Shown in pieces: positions 33,459 through 42,903 of a stretch of DNA of 64,000 nt (position 1 is its first letter; each line of letters opens with the position of its first letter). Under the pieces are notes generated by a model. It worked only from the letters and a program-made list of their open reading frames with translations. It did not search any database and was not told where the DNA came from. This DNA is from Candidatus Omnitrophota bacterium (GTDB lineage: Bacteria > Omnitrophota > Omnitrophia > Omnitrophales > Aquincolibacteriaceae): assembly GCA_016196565.1 (NCBI GenBank), contig JACPXK010000055.1, forward strand, positions 10,406 to 74,405, given 5' to 3'. The position numbers and the translations under genes were made by a program.

Positions 33459-34461
33459 AGACGGCCCATACCATATCAAAAATTAAAAATAAGGTAAATG
33501 CGGTTTCCCAGCCGCCCCATCCTCTTACAAAAATGGATTTGGCAATGGCAAGGGGTGTAAGGTAGAGTACAAAAAAAAGCGCCACGGTCGAGATATTTTT
33601 AATCTTGGATTTTTTAAAATACCCGTAAATTAAAATCAAAAAACAAATCAAAATAAATGCACCATAAAAAGAGATAAGGGAAAATTGATTTTCCAAAAAC
33701 CAATAATTAAAAACATCGGCCGTATTTATGGCCGGAACAAAAATCATGGCCACAGCCCTTCCCCATGGAAACCCGTGCAAAATATCCGGCCCATGGTTTT
33801 GAGGCGCTTGGAAATTCCCTATTTTCTTGGCAATCATCCAGAGAGTCAGTCCCGCCAAAAATCCGATAATCTGATCGCGAAGTGAGAATCCCCAATAAAG
33901 CAGTAGTACCGCTGCGAGAAAGGCGGCGCCAAATCCCGCAAATCCATAAAGTCCATAAACCATCACATGGCGCGAACGGTGGAAAAAATGATTATAAAGA
34001 TGAATCAAAACAAATCCGGCGGCGAGAAAACCAAGATCATAAGGATCTAAAGGCAGGGCATCGGGTAAAAAAAACAAAACGCCCGCCGTCACGGTTAAAA
34101 AAATAATATCGCGGAATTTAAGGCTTTTTTCTGAAAACGCAAACCCCAGAAAAAAACATCCTAATCCGCCCCACACAGCACCTATCAGAAAAATAATCGC
34201 GAAAGCGGGCAGGAGAAATGCCGGGCTTTGAGTGGCAAGAATAGCATCCATCAAACGTCCATAACTAATATTGCCGCCGAGGGAAAAACCGAGGGCCCCC
34301 AAAACAACCGCGCGGTTAAAAAATGCTGGATTCTGAAGCGTGAGGCAGAACGCAGCCAATACTCCCGGAATCAAGGCGCCATGGCAATGCCCGAATTGTC
34401 CGCGCAAAGACCATCCGAGGCTAAGGAATAATCCGAAGATAAGCCATGAATTAAAACGCAA
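33424..34461 (-). CDS. Polytopic membrane protein of unknown function
   Basis: About 345 residues with roughly ten hydrophobic helices. The first helix is followed by SLRGQFGHCHGALIPG, a conserved-looking glycine/histidine motif that probably defines the family. I place the start at a TTG at 34461, overlapping the upstream gene by 11 bases; the frame is open to 34614 but that part lies inside the neighbour. It overlaps the YopX-like gene start. I do not recognise the function. Confidence 0.6.
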   Translation of the reverse strand: MRFNSWLIFGLFLSLGWSLRGQFGHCHGALIPGVLAAFCLTLQNPAFFNRAVVLGALGFSLGGNISYGRLMDAILATQSPAFLLPAFAIIFLIGAVWGGLGCFFLGFAFSEKSLKFRDIIFLTVTAGVLFFLPDALPLDPYDLGFLAAGFVLIHLYNHFFHRSRHVMVYGLYGFAGFGAAFLAAVLLLYWGFSLRDQIIGFLAGLTLWMIAKKIGNFQAPQNHGPDILHGFPWGRAVAMIFVPAINTADVFNYWFLENQFSLISFYGAFILICFLILIYGYFKKSKIKNISTVALFFVLYLTPLAIAKSIFVRGWGGWETAFTLFLIFDMVWAVYERNQTSSLAS

Positions 34462-35491
34462 CGGGGATTTGTTCTTTGGGGATTTGATATTTTGAAACAA
34501 GGCTTTGGAGCTTCGCAATGTGCTGCACGGCCGCGGGATCGTCCTGAATTTTTTCACAGAGTTTCGCGAATACCACAAAATAATCCAGCCGTGCCGGAAG
34601 AATCGCATCCGCAAGCGGCATGGCGCCCATTCTCTCGATGGATTCTAGGGCCGCTTTATAAGCCCTTTTCATGAGTTGATACTCCGCCACACGGTAATAG
34701 GCATCGATATAATTGACCGCGTTGGCAATCGCCTGTTCGGCCGTACTGATCGCATCATCCAATTGTCCCATTCCCACGAAGGTTTCCGCCGCGTTCAAAA
34801 GCTCTGCCGCCTGATCAAAATCCGCGGGATAATCCACGGGACGGTAAAAATTCGGACCGGCATGAAGCTTGACGTCCGCGGCATAAGAGTCGAATTCCCT
34901 CTCGAGCTGTTCGATATCCATGGTCGCGCTTGAAGCGGAGGCGAGTTTTAAATACATATCCTTAAAAATCCAGCCCCGGTCCTGCGGATCGCGCAGCGGA
35001 TCCTGGCAATTGAGATTATTCATAAATAATTTCACTTTGGAATGAGGCGGATTCGCCTTATTGGCATAAGACGCATAAGCCTCTTGAATGGTGACACGGG
35101 CATCATTAAAACTGCAATCCATGGGTTTTTGTTCCGGATAAAACGCGGCCGCCAGTTTTTCAAAAACATCCCAGCGGGCAAATGTATTTCTGACCTGAAC
35201 CTTATTGTCTTCAACCGGTTTGGTTTCCGGGAGGACAACGCTTCCCTCCGGAAGCTTTACCATATTAGCGCGTACCCGGGCCTCGCCGATGGCCTTGCAT
35301 TTGACCAGAACGTCCACCAGCTGATCAAAAAGCGAAATATCCTTGGTGCAGATCGTCCCGACTTCCATATCCATCAAACCAATCTCGACCAGTTTGACTT
35401 TATCTCCCTCAATATTCAGGGCAATAGATTTGTCATCCGGAAATTCGATCAGCTTGGGTTTTCCGTTTTCTTTTTTGGCGATTTTACCCAT
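34451..35491 (-). CDS. Soluble protein with TPR-like C-terminal half, unknown function
   Basis: 346 residues, no signal peptide. The N-terminal 190 residues contain no motif I know (starts MGKIAKKENGKPKLIEFPDD). The C-terminal part has helical hairpins like TPRs (AELLNAAETFVGMGQLDDAI, AYYRVAEYQLMKRAYKAALE). It overlaps the membrane protein gene downstream and probably acts with it. Confidence 0.65.
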   Translation of the reverse strand: MGKIAKKENGKPKLIEFPDDKSIALNIEGDKVKLVEIGLMDMEVGTICTKDISLFDQLVDVLVKCKAIGEARVRANMVKLPEGSVVLPETKPVEDNKVQVRNTFARWDVFEKLAAAFYPEQKPMDCSFNDARVTIQEAYASYANKANPPHSKVKLFMNNLNCQDPLRDPQDRGWIFKDMYLKLASASSATMDIEQLEREFDSYAADVKLHAGPNFYRPVDYPADFDQAAELLNAAETFVGMGQLDDAISTAEQAIANAVNYIDAYYRVAEYQLMKRAYKAALESIERMGAMPLADAILPARLDYFVVFAKLCEKIQDDPAAVQHIAKLQSLVSKYQIPKEQIPVAF

Positions 35492-35507
35492 AAATTCTCT
35501 TGGCTAT

Positions 35508-35536
35508 AGGGTACTTGGATTAAGGGGTTTAATCAA
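35508..35536 (-). promoter_or_regulatory. Candidate promoter upstream of the 34.5-35.5 kb pair
   Basis: TTGATT at 35536-35531 and TACCCT at 35513-35508, spacer 17. A short inverted repeat GGTTTA-ATCAAA-TAAACC (35527-35544) covers the -35 and could be an operator. Confidence 0.35.
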
Positions 35537-35595
35537 ATAAACCTTTTCGAGAAAGCATCGGAAAAATCAGACTTTCATTCATGATGAAAAAAAGT

Positions 35596-36033
35596 TTATT
35601 TCTTTTTTTGTATGTCGATTTGACGCTTCTCGGGGCCGAGGATTTTGAACCCGATATGATACGTTGAGGGAGGAAAAAACGAGGGCGCCTTATCGGCCCA
35701 TTCCACACAGGCAATGGCCTTGGGATCATAGGCAAATTCTTCAAGACCCACCGTGGAAATTTCCTTACCTCCCTCAAGCCGGTAAAGATCAAAGTGATAA
35801 ACAGGTATGCGGCAGGGATAATGATGCATAAGTACAAAAGTGGGACTTTTGACTTCATCGGTATCGGCGATACCCAGGCCCGCGGCAATGCCTTTGACAA
35901 AAGTCGTTTTCCCGCTGCCCAAATCCCCTTCAAGGGCCAAAACATCGCCGGGCTTAAGGCTCACCGCAAATTTCTGGGCAAAGCTTAAGGTTTCTTCAAC
36001 TGAAGAACTTATGAACTTATCCGATAATTTCAT
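35596..36033 (-). CDS. tsaE: tRNA threonylcarbamoyladenosine biosynthesis ATPase TsaE
   Basis: 145 residues: P-loop EGDLGSGKTTF (residues 35-45), SPTFVLMHHYP and VYHFDLYRL, and VEWADKAPSFF at the C terminus. TsaE works with TsaB/TsaD in making t6A37 in tRNA. I use the ATG at 36033, one base after the thiL stop; an ATG at 36075 inside thiL would add 14 residues. Last gene of a ten-gene operon. Confidence 0.93.
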   Translation of the reverse strand: MKLSDKFISSSVEETLSFAQKFAVSLKPGDVLALEGDLGSGKTTFVKGIAAGLGIADTDEVKSPTFVLMHHYPCRIPVYHFDLYRLEGGKEISTVGLEEFAYDPKAIACVEWADKAPSFFPPSTYHIGFKILGPEKRQIDIQKKK

Positions 36034-36034
36034 T

Positions 36035-36949
36035 TTAAAAATGGGTAAAACCTTTTTTAGAAAGTCTTGGCGCATTAATTACTTTCCCTTTTCCGGCAGT
36101 CACGATTCCGATTTCGGAAAGCGGTACTTTGGGAAAATATTTTTTCCAAGCTTTCTTAAGGGAACCCCTCCAATGTTTTCGCACGGTAAATAAAAGCTCA
36201 AAGTCTTCCCCATCAGTTAAAGCATGGCGAAGAGCTTTATCTGCATTTCCACGTACTAGTTCTTCGGCATTTTTTGAAATAGGGACGCGGGTGAAATCGA
36301 TTCTCGCGCCAACACCGGAACTTTTTAGAATATGTTCCAAATCCTGAATCAGGCCGTCGGAAATATCGATCATCGCAGTCGGGCGGAAATGTTTATTCAA
36401 AAATCCCGCTTCCGAAAGCCGCGGCGTGAAATCGTAATGATGTTTAAGAATGGAGCCTCCGAGTTTTCCTGTGACAAAAATTAAATCCCCGCGTTTTGCT
36501 CCGCATCGTGTCACCGCTCTGCCTTTTTCGACATGGCCTAAAAGGGCGACAGAAGCAAAAAAATTTGAGGCGCGGGAAATATCGCCGCCCACGCAAGCGG
36601 TATTCGTCTGCTTGGCCAGACGAATCATTCCTTTGTAAAAACGGTGAATCCAATTTTCTTTAACATGAGCCGGGATGCCGAGGCTGATGACAAAAGCCGC
36701 GGGAATTCCACCCATGGCGGCAATATCGCTTAAATTGACGGCCAAGGTTTTTCGCCCAATCATTTCCGGACGCATTTCGTTAATTCGAAAATCAACCCCA
36801 TCCACCAAAACATCTGTCGTCAAAAGCCATTCGTGATTTTTAGGAATTTTCGGTAAAAGCGCGGCGTCATCTCCAATGCCAAGCGGTCCTTGCAGTTTGC
36901 GGGGAATGATTTTTTTTATATCTTCAATGAGCTTAAATTCGGACTGCAT
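36035..36949 (-). CDS. thiL: Thiamine-monophosphate kinase ThiL
   Basis: 304 residues. It phosphorylates thiamine monophosphate to thiamine diphosphate. Motifs: GIGDDAALL, TTDVLVDGVDF, VNLSDIAAMGG, VGGDISRA, ISDGLIQDL and LTDGEDFELLFT. All metal-binding aspartates expected of the family are visible. It overlaps mtnA by 17 bases. Confidence 0.95.
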   Translation of the reverse strand: MQSEFKLIEDIKKIIPRKLQGPLGIGDDAALLPKIPKNHEWLLTTDVLVDGVDFRINEMRPEMIGRKTLAVNLSDIAAMGGIPAAFVISLGIPAHVKENWIHRFYKGMIRLAKQTNTACVGGDISRASNFFASVALLGHVEKGRAVTRCGAKRGDLIFVTGKLGGSILKHHYDFTPRLSEAGFLNKHFRPTAMIDISDGLIQDLEHILKSSGVGARIDFTRVPISKNAEELVRGNADKALRHALTDGEDFELLFTVRKHWRGSLKKAWKKYFPKVPLSEIGIVTAGKGKVINAPRLSKKGFTHF

Positions 36950-38042
36950 CGGAGGAATGAAGTTTACGGAAGGATTTTTTAAAAGGCGGCTTCAACACGC
37001 CGGCTTCGGTGATGAAAGCGGTGATCAATTGATGAGGGGTGACGTCAAAGGCCGGATTTTCCACAAGAACCCCATGGGGAGCGATGCGTTTGCCGAATCC
37101 CTCCGTCACTTCCCTTTCATGCCGGTTCTCGATGGGGATTTGCTTGCCGGACTTGATATGAAAATCGAAGGTGGTACTGGGGGCAGCAATATAAAAAGGA
37201 ATACCGTGTGCATTGGCCAAAACCGCGAGATTATAAGTTCCGATTTTATTGGCAGTATCGCCATTGGCGGCAATGCGGTCGGCACCGACAATAATACGGT
37301 CAATTTTTCCGGCTTGCATGATACTGGCCGCAAAACTATCGCAAAGAAGCGTGCACGGAATACCGCTTTTGGTAAGCTCCCACGCCGTGAGCCTTGCTCC
37401 CTGAAGCAGCGGACGGGTTTCATCCGCATAGACAAAAAGTTTTTTACCGCTCGATTTAGCCGCATAAAGAACCCCGAGTGCTGTTCCATAACCGGATGTG
37501 GCCAATCCTCCCGCATTGCAATGAGTAAGCACCCGGTCTCCATGGCGGAATAAAGGCGCCCCATGCCGGCCGATTTTCCGGCAAAGCGCGTCATCATGAT
37601 GATGAGCGCGTTTGGCTTCTTGGAGCACAAGTTTTTTTAAATTTGCAACCGCTCCGTCATTGCGAGGGTGCTTTTTACCCGAAGCAATCTCGCGAGATTG
37701 CTTCGTCCGGCCTTCGGCCGTCCTCGCAATGACAATCACAATATGATCGACCACATTGCGGAGATTTACAGCGGTGGGCCGGGCTGTTTTCAAAAATTCG
37801 GCTTCTTTTTTGAGTTTTTTCGAGAATGCCGCCGAGGTCCCGTGAAATTTTTTTATTCCCAGATAAAGGCCGTATCCTCCCACCACCCCGATAGCCGGCG
37901 CGCCGCGAACCACCATATGGCGAATAGCCCAATGAACATCTTTTGAACTGCGGCAGGTCATCCAAATTTCCCGATGCGGAAGTTTTCTCTGGTCTAAAAG
38001 TTTTAAATGACCGTGGCTGAATTTAAACGGTGGAAAAGGCAT
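36933..38042 (-). CDS. mtnA: S-methyl-5-thioribose-1-phosphate isomerase MtnA with in-frame repeat insertion
   Basis: 369 residues of the aldose-ketose isomerase family, methionine salvage. VRGAPAIGVVGGYGL, TARPTAVNL, catalytic cysteine in THCNAGGLAT (about residue 174), DETRPLLQGARLTAWEL, catalytic aspartate in GADRIAANGD (about 254) and FYIAAPSTTFD. Between TAVNLRNVVDHI and NLKKLVLQEA some 27 residues (about 104-130) are encoded by a 79-base family C palindrome; the frame is preserved and both catalytic motifs are intact. The insertion lies before the catalytic domain core, in a surface helix region by homology. Confidence 0.93.
   Translation of the reverse strand: MPFPPFKFSHGHLKLLDQRKLPHREIWMTCRSSKDVHWAIRHMVVRGAPAIGVVGGYGLYLGIKKFHGTSAAFSKKLKKEAEFLKTARPTAVNLRNVVDHIVIVIARTAEGRTKQSREIASGKKHPRNDGAVANLKKLVLQEAKRAHHHDDALCRKIGRHGAPLFRHGDRVLTHCNAGGLATSGYGTALGVLYAAKSSGKKLFVYADETRPLLQGARLTAWELTKSGIPCTLLCDSFAASIMQAGKIDRIIVGADRIAANGDTANKIGTYNLAVLANAHGIPFYIAAPSTTFDFHIKSGKQIPIENRHEREVTEGFGKRIAPHGVLVENPAFDVTPHQLITAFITEAGVLKPPFKKSFRKLHSSDAVRI
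37655..37733. repeat. Family C palindromic repeat inside mtnA
   Basis: Outer arms CGTCATTGCGAGG and CCTCGCAATGAC; inner perfect palindrome GAAGCAATCTCG-CGAGATTGCTTC of 24 bases; a small GGCCTTCGGCC hairpin beside it. The whole 79 bases are translated on the minus strand within mtnA. Confidence 0.92.
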
Positions 38043-38050
38043 TTTCTCTC

Positions 38051-38671
38051 CTAAACTCCCGTCCGGAGGGACGGGATATTAAGCAGTCTACAAAAAAACT
38101 CAATCGCCGGCAGAATAAAATAAAACAAAATACCGCTCATATAAGCCAAAATGACGAGCAAGAAACCAAGGGGCTCAAGCATCCTATAATAACGTGAAAG
38201 GGTTCTCGGCAAAATCCCCGCTAAAATGCGGGAACCGTCAAGCGGCGGAATCGGGACGAGATTAAAAAAAGCCAGGCCCAGATTGAAATAAGCGGCGTAA
38301 AGCAAAAGCTCGAAGCCTGAAATTTTCCAAAAAAAACTCAAGGCCGTGGCCAAAAAAATATTGGAGGCAGGTCCCGCCAAGGCGACCCAAATCATATCGC
38401 TTTTGGGATTCTTGAGCCGGCTAAAATCCACGGGAACGGGCTTGGCCATTCCGATGGCAAAACGGCCCTGCGTGGAAATATAAAGAAGACCGGGCAAAAG
38501 AATGGTCCAGAAAGGATCAATGTGTTTTAGAGGATTAAGCGTCAAACGGCCGGAAACCTTGGCCGTGGGATCTCCCAGCCAGCCGGCCACAACACCGTGA
38601 CAGACTTCATGAATGACCACGCTCATCAGAAAAAAAATAACCCAAGCTAAAATCTCGGCATAATGTGCCAT
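38051..38671 (-). CDS. M50-family site-2-type membrane metalloprotease
   Basis: 206 residues, about five helices. Zinc motif HEVCHG in the first helix (VVIHEVCHGVVAG), and the second metal-binding segment NLVPIPPLDGSRI. Small S2P/YdiL-like peptidase without PDZ domain; substrate unknown. Start at ATG 38671, 2 bases after the CPBP gene stop; a longer frame runs back into that gene and is rejected. The C terminus overlaps a small CCCGTCC hairpin. Confidence 0.9.
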   Translation of the reverse strand: MAHYAEILAWVIFFLMSVVIHEVCHGVVAGWLGDPTAKVSGRLTLNPLKHIDPFWTILLPGLLYISTQGRFAIGMAKPVPVDFSRLKNPKSDMIWVALAGPASNIFLATALSFFWKISGFELLLYAAYFNLGLAFFNLVPIPPLDGSRILAGILPRTLSRYYRMLEPLGFLLVILAYMSGILFYFILPAIEFFCRLLNIPSLRTGV

Positions 38672-38673
38672 CT

Positions 38674-39777
38674 TTAGAAAGGCCCGCTCATTTCCTGGCT
38701 GATGATTTTTTTGGCAAAGAAAAAATAGGCCAGGAATAAAGAATTGTGCGTGATATGCAGCACCATGCAAGGAAGAAGGGTGCGCCGTTTTTCATAAAGA
38801 TAGGCCATGCCGATTCCCAAAATGAAGATCGGCCAAAAGGCAAAGCTGTTTTGATGGATAAACGCAAAAAAAGCGGAACTGACGACCATGGCCCATCCCA
38901 TCCCCCATCTTTTTTTGAAAACGGTGTAACAAAATCCGCGGAAAAAGATTTCTTCAAAAATGGGGGCGAGTACACCGGCCAAAAATATCGAATAGCTGAT
39001 CAGCCAGGGGGATTTTTTATCTTCTTCAAGAAAAACAGTGACAAGCGGATGCGCCGGCGGCTCATAATTAAATATGCTCGCCACCGTCGTCAGGAAAATA
39101 AGAACCGCAAAAAAAATGGGCAGGACCGCCAGATATCCGCCCCATCCCATCATCACTTCCTTGAAGGCTTTGCCGCGGGGAATCCAAAGCCCGAGATCCC
39201 GCCAATGACCGCCGCTTGACTGCACAACATAAATAATGAAGGCCACGCAAAAAATATCGGAAATGGTGGTGTGCAGCAGAAGATAAAAGTTTAAGGAAAA
39301 TTGCGGGAAGAAATACTCACGAAGAATAAGAAAAAAGAAATTTAAAGCAAGGCTCGCGGCAATCCAAAGAAGAACGACTTTAAAAAGCATGGAAATATTC
39401 CAAGGCGTATTTTCCGGAGGACCGATATGACTCGTGAGGCTGCGGCGCCAGGCAGGATTAAAAATCAGGAAAAAATTGATGGCAAGCCCCAAGCTAAAAG
39501 CACCGACGGCAAAAAATCCGATGATTCTTAAAAATTGATTGAGGAAAGGACGGTTTTGAAGATAGCCCTGCAAAGATCCTGCATTCTCGATTTTCCATTG
39601 TACCTGTTTTTCGGCCTGGCGAAATTGATTTACGGCCGGAGAAGTTTGAGTTGCCGGCGGCTCTTTGGGTTCGGAGCGGGATGCCATTTGAAAAACACCG
39701 TAAGTCGTGAGCAAAACAAGAAAAAGAACGGCATACCCCTTTTCTTTTCTGAAAAATCCCAGAATATCCCGGATCAT
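38674..39777 (-). CDS. CPBP-family (CAAX-like) intramembrane protease
   Basis: 367 residues, about eight helices. Catalytic-type motifs FEEIFFRGFCYTVF (EExxxR) and AFFAFIHQN (FxxxH), then IFILGIGMAYLYEKR and a helix with HITHNSLF. These are the features of the CPBP/Abi glutamic protease family. Substrate unknown. Its ATG overlaps the tatD stop (ATGA), and another membrane protease follows. Confidence 0.88.
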   Translation of the reverse strand: MIRDILGFFRKEKGYAVLFLVLLTTYGVFQMASRSEPKEPPATQTSPAVNQFRQAEKQVQWKIENAGSLQGYLQNRPFLNQFLRIIGFFAVGAFSLGLAINFFLIFNPAWRRSLTSHIGPPENTPWNISMLFKVVLLWIAASLALNFFFLILREYFFPQFSLNFYLLLHTTISDIFCVAFIIYVVQSSGGHWRDLGLWIPRGKAFKEVMMGWGGYLAVLPIFFAVLIFLTTVASIFNYEPPAHPLVTVFLEEDKKSPWLISYSIFLAGVLAPIFEEIFFRGFCYTVFKKRWGMGWAMVVSSAFFAFIHQNSFAFWPIFILGIGMAYLYEKRRTLLPCMVLHITHNSLFLAYFFFAKKIISQEMSGPF

Positions 39778-40541
39778 AGGCCAAAAACCTTTCGCGCGTT
39801 TTTTGTGGTTTGATTTGCCAATACTTCCAAATCTACGTTTTGAAGCTCCGCTGCCACCTGCGCGGTTTCGATCATGAGGCTTGATTCATTGCGCTTGCCG
39901 CGCATGGATTGCGGCGGCAAAAACGGCGCGTCGGTTTCCAGAAGCAGCCGGTCGGCCGGACAAGCCTTGCAGGCCTCACGCAGCGAATCATTTTTCTTAT
40001 AGGTTAAAGGCCCGGCAAAGGAAATATAAAATCCCAAATCCACAAAACGAAGCAGTGTGTCTTTGTCGGAAGAAAAGCAATGCATCACGCCCTGATAGGG
40101 AGGATTCATTTCCTGTTTTAAAAGTTCCATCAAATCCTGATAAGCGTCGCGGCAATGAAGGACAAGCGGCTTTTTCACCTTTTGATGAATGGCGATAAAA
40201 CGCCTCAAAACCTCTTTTTGTTTTTCCTTGGGGCTGTGATCGCGGTAAAAATCAAGGCCCACCTCCCCCACAGCCACCATTTGTTTGGCTTGTAAAATTT
40301 CTTCAAGCTCTCGGAAATCTTCTTCCGTAGCATCCTTGGCATCATGCGGATGAATGCCTGCCGTCGCACGGACATTCGGATATTGTTCGCTCAGTTTTAA
40401 AGACGAGCGTGAACTTTTCACATCGGTTCCCACATTGATGAAAAAATCGACGCCGGAATTTTGCGCCCGCTTGATCACTTCTTCCCGGTCCTGGTCAAAA
40501 TCGGGAAAGTGAAGATGCACATGAGTATCGACAAATCTCAT
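39774..40541 (-). CDS. tatD: TatD-family metal-dependent hydrolase / DNase
   Basis: 255 residues, TIM-barrel amidohydrolase: DTHVHLHFPDF, GIHPHDA, VGEVGLDFYRD, LHCRDA, GVMHCFS and LLLETDAPFLPP contain the expected metal ligands. TatD enzymes are 3'-5' DNases or deoxyribonucleases. Start overlaps the metG stop by one base (TAATG). metG-tatD adjacency is common in many bacteria. Confidence 0.94.
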   Translation of the reverse strand: MRFVDTHVHLHFPDFDQDREEVIKRAQNSGVDFFINVGTDVKSSRSSLKLSEQYPNVRATAGIHPHDAKDATEEDFRELEEILQAKQMVAVGEVGLDFYRDHSPKEKQKEVLRRFIAIHQKVKKPLVLHCRDAYQDLMELLKQEMNPPYQGVMHCFSSDKDTLLRFVDLGFYISFAGPLTYKKNDSLREACKACPADRLLLETDAPFLPPQSMRGKRNESSLMIETAQVAAELQNVDLEVLANQTTKNARKVFGL

Positions 40542-42082
40542 TACTTAATTTCCTCAAGACGCGGAAAAAGCGCTTCACCGCGATCGACTTTAACTCCCGG
40601 CTTAAGAAACAATTGCCCGTAATCCCGGCTTGACTTAACCACCCATTGTTTGGCGAGATGAAGCCTTTCCAAAATCTTTCCGGCTGTTTCCGGCATAAAC
40701 GGCAAAAATAAAACGGCCAGGTGTGCCACGGTTTCTCCCAACACGGCAAGCGCCTGCGTTAATTCGGATTTCTTGGCCGGATCTTTGGCCAAAACCCATG
40801 GTTTTTTCTCTTCTACAAATTGATTGGCGCGGGTGACGACATTCCAAATAACGTCGAGGGCTTCACGCGGATTGTAACCCTGCATTGCCGGCGTTACTTT
40901 TTCCCAAAGTTTAAACGTTTCTTGCAAGAGCGGCTCTTTTTCTGAGGATTTTTCCATAGGAGGAATCGCTCCCTCGAAATATTTTTCCAACATAGAAGCA
41001 TAGCGAAACCACAAATTACCGAGATCATTGGCCAAACGGCTGGTGTAACGTTCCGCCAGCAAATCTTCCGAAAAAGCTCCGTCATTACCGATTGTGACTT
41101 CATTTAGAAGAAAGTAGCGGAGCGCATCCACTCCGTATTTTTTGACAAGCTCGATGGGATCCACGGCATTGCCGCGGGATTTGGACACCTTGGCGCCTTC
41201 CATGGTCCACCAGCCGTGAGCCATGACCACTTTCGGCATTTCAACTCCACAAGCCTTCAGCATAATCGGCCAATAAACCGCGTGCTGGCGCAAAATATCT
41301 TTCCCCACCAAATGAAGATCCGCCGGCCAATGGGCGCGGAATTTTTTATCGTCCACCATAAATCCCACGGCGCTGATGTAATTAATGAGGGCGTCAAACC
41401 AAACATAGACCACATGATCTTTGGAATTGGGATAATCAATTCCCCAAGACAACCGGGCCCTGGAACGCGTGATGGAAAGATCTTCTAAAGGCTCGCGCAA
41501 AAATCCCAGCATTTCATTCCTGCGGATTTCGGGACGGATAAAATTAGGATTGTCTTGAATATATTTGATCAACCAATCCTGATATTTGGAAAGTTTGAAG
41601 AAATAATTTTCTTCGCTCAGTTCCTGTACGTCCCGACCGCAATCCGGACACTTACCTTCTTTTAATTGGAGTTTCGTCCAGAACGATTCGCAGGGGGTAC
41701 AATACCAGCCTTTGTAACTCGCCTTATAGATCTCCCCTTTTGCTTCAAGGTCCTTCAAAATATTCTGTACGGATTTTTTATGAAGGTCGTCGGTTGTGCG
41801 GATAAAAAAATCGTATTCAATACCGAGAATTTTCCAAAGTTCTTTGAACTGCGGGACCATTTCATCTACATAAGTACGCGGATCTTTATTTTGCTCGCGG
41901 GCGGCTTTTTCGATTTTGGTGCCGTGCTCGTCGGTTCCGGTGAGAAAGAACACCTTTTGGCCGAGAAAACGCCTGTAACGGGCAAAGGTATCGCAAAGCA
42001 CATTGGTGTAGGCATGGCCGATATGCGGCTTGGCATTCACATAATAAAGCGGCGTGGTCAGATAATACGTTTTGTCCGTCAT
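40541..42082 (-). CDS. metG: Methionine-tRNA ligase
   Basis: 513 residues: class I signature PLYYVNAKPHIGHAYTN, zinc knuckle CTPC...CPDC (single knuckle type), FVWFDALINYISA-like VYVWFDALINYISAVG, and a KVSKSRGN form of the KMSKS loop. It lacks the C-terminal tRNA-binding domain found in longer MetG. Overlaps holB (ATGA). Confidence 0.96.
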   Translation of the reverse strand: MTDKTYYLTTPLYYVNAKPHIGHAYTNVLCDTFARYRRFLGQKVFFLTGTDEHGTKIEKAAREQNKDPRTYVDEMVPQFKELWKILGIEYDFFIRTTDDLHKKSVQNILKDLEAKGEIYKASYKGWYCTPCESFWTKLQLKEGKCPDCGRDVQELSEENYFFKLSKYQDWLIKYIQDNPNFIRPEIRRNEMLGFLREPLEDLSITRSRARLSWGIDYPNSKDHVVYVWFDALINYISAVGFMVDDKKFRAHWPADLHLVGKDILRQHAVYWPIMLKACGVEMPKVVMAHGWWTMEGAKVSKSRGNAVDPIELVKKYGVDALRYFLLNEVTIGNDGAFSEDLLAERYTSRLANDLGNLWFRYASMLEKYFEGAIPPMEKSSEKEPLLQETFKLWEKVTPAMQGYNPREALDVIWNVVTRANQFVEEKKPWVLAKDPAKKSELTQALAVLGETVAHLAVLFLPFMPETAGKILERLHLAKQWVVKSSRDYGQLFLKPGVKVDRGEALFPRLEEIK

Positions 42083-42903
42083 GACTTTATGTCTTTGAGT
42101 GAAATGGTTTTCCGGAGGCGCATGGCCAGGCGCGTTAAAGCCAACTTTTGATTTACATTATCGTCCAGGGATTCCTTGCCCTGCACTACCTGTTCCACGG
42201 CCTGAACGACACGGATTAATTTTTCCTGATCCGCGGCCGCGCGTTTCATGGATTTTTGAAAATATTCCAAAAGACCGTCCAAGAGATCATTGAGCTGTTC
42301 GCGCGGAACGGCCTGATACTTTTCGAAAAAATCCTCCCAATTGCCGGCGCCCAGCGAAGCAATAATATCTTCCGCCCGGACTTTTGAATCATTGCCGGAA
42401 TCCTCCGCAGGCCGGAGGCGGACTTCGAAAGAACGCGATTGAATAGTTTCAAACAAATGATTCTTGTTTTCCACGAGCAAAATAAAAATGGAATGCGTGG
42501 GCGGCTCCTCCAAAGTTTTGAGAAGGGCGTTTTGCGCCTCCGCCGTTAGCCGGTCGGCCTCGGGAAAGATAAAAACCTTCCATTTCCCTTCATAGGGTTT
42601 GAGAGAGGCTTTATTCTTCATGCTCCGTATTTCTTCGATTTTAATGGATTTTGCCTCGATATCCTTCCCCACTTGCAAGACATCGGGGTGAGATTGATTT
42701 TGAATTTTATGACAGCTTACGCAGGAACAAGCCTCGAAAATTTTTCCGGCTTCGCAATTAAGCGCTGAAGCAAACGCCAGCGCTAATTCGTCTTTTTGGG
42801 CATTGCCTCCGCTGAGTAAATAAGTGGTCGAAAGACGATTCTTTTCGATATGCGCTTTGATCAAGCGGCAGGCAAATTCCTGATTTTTATAAACCGAAGA
42901 CAC
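42079..42903 (-). CDS. holB: DNA polymerase III delta-prime subunit
   Basis: 274 residues, clamp-loader subunit. TTYLLSGGNAQKDELALAFASALNC replaces the P-loop by a non-canonical sequence, as in delta-prime; four-cysteine zinc module CEAGKIFEACSCVSC; WKVFIFPEADRLTAEAQNALLKTLEEPP; IQSRSFEVRL in place of the SRC motif. No ATP hydrolysis is expected. It overlaps tmk by 17 bases. Confidence 0.9.
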   Translation of the reverse strand: MSSVYKNQEFACRLIKAHIEKNRLSTTYLLSGGNAQKDELALAFASALNCEAGKIFEACSCVSCHKIQNQSHPDVLQVGKDIEAKSIKIEEIRSMKNKASLKPYEGKWKVFIFPEADRLTAEAQNALLKTLEEPPTHSIFILLVENKNHLFETIQSRSFEVRLRPAEDSGNDSKVRAEDIIASLGAGNWEDFFEKYQAVPREQLNDLLDGLLEYFQKSMKRAAADQEKLIRVVQAVEQVVQGKESLDDNVNQKLALTRLAMRLRKTISLKDIKS

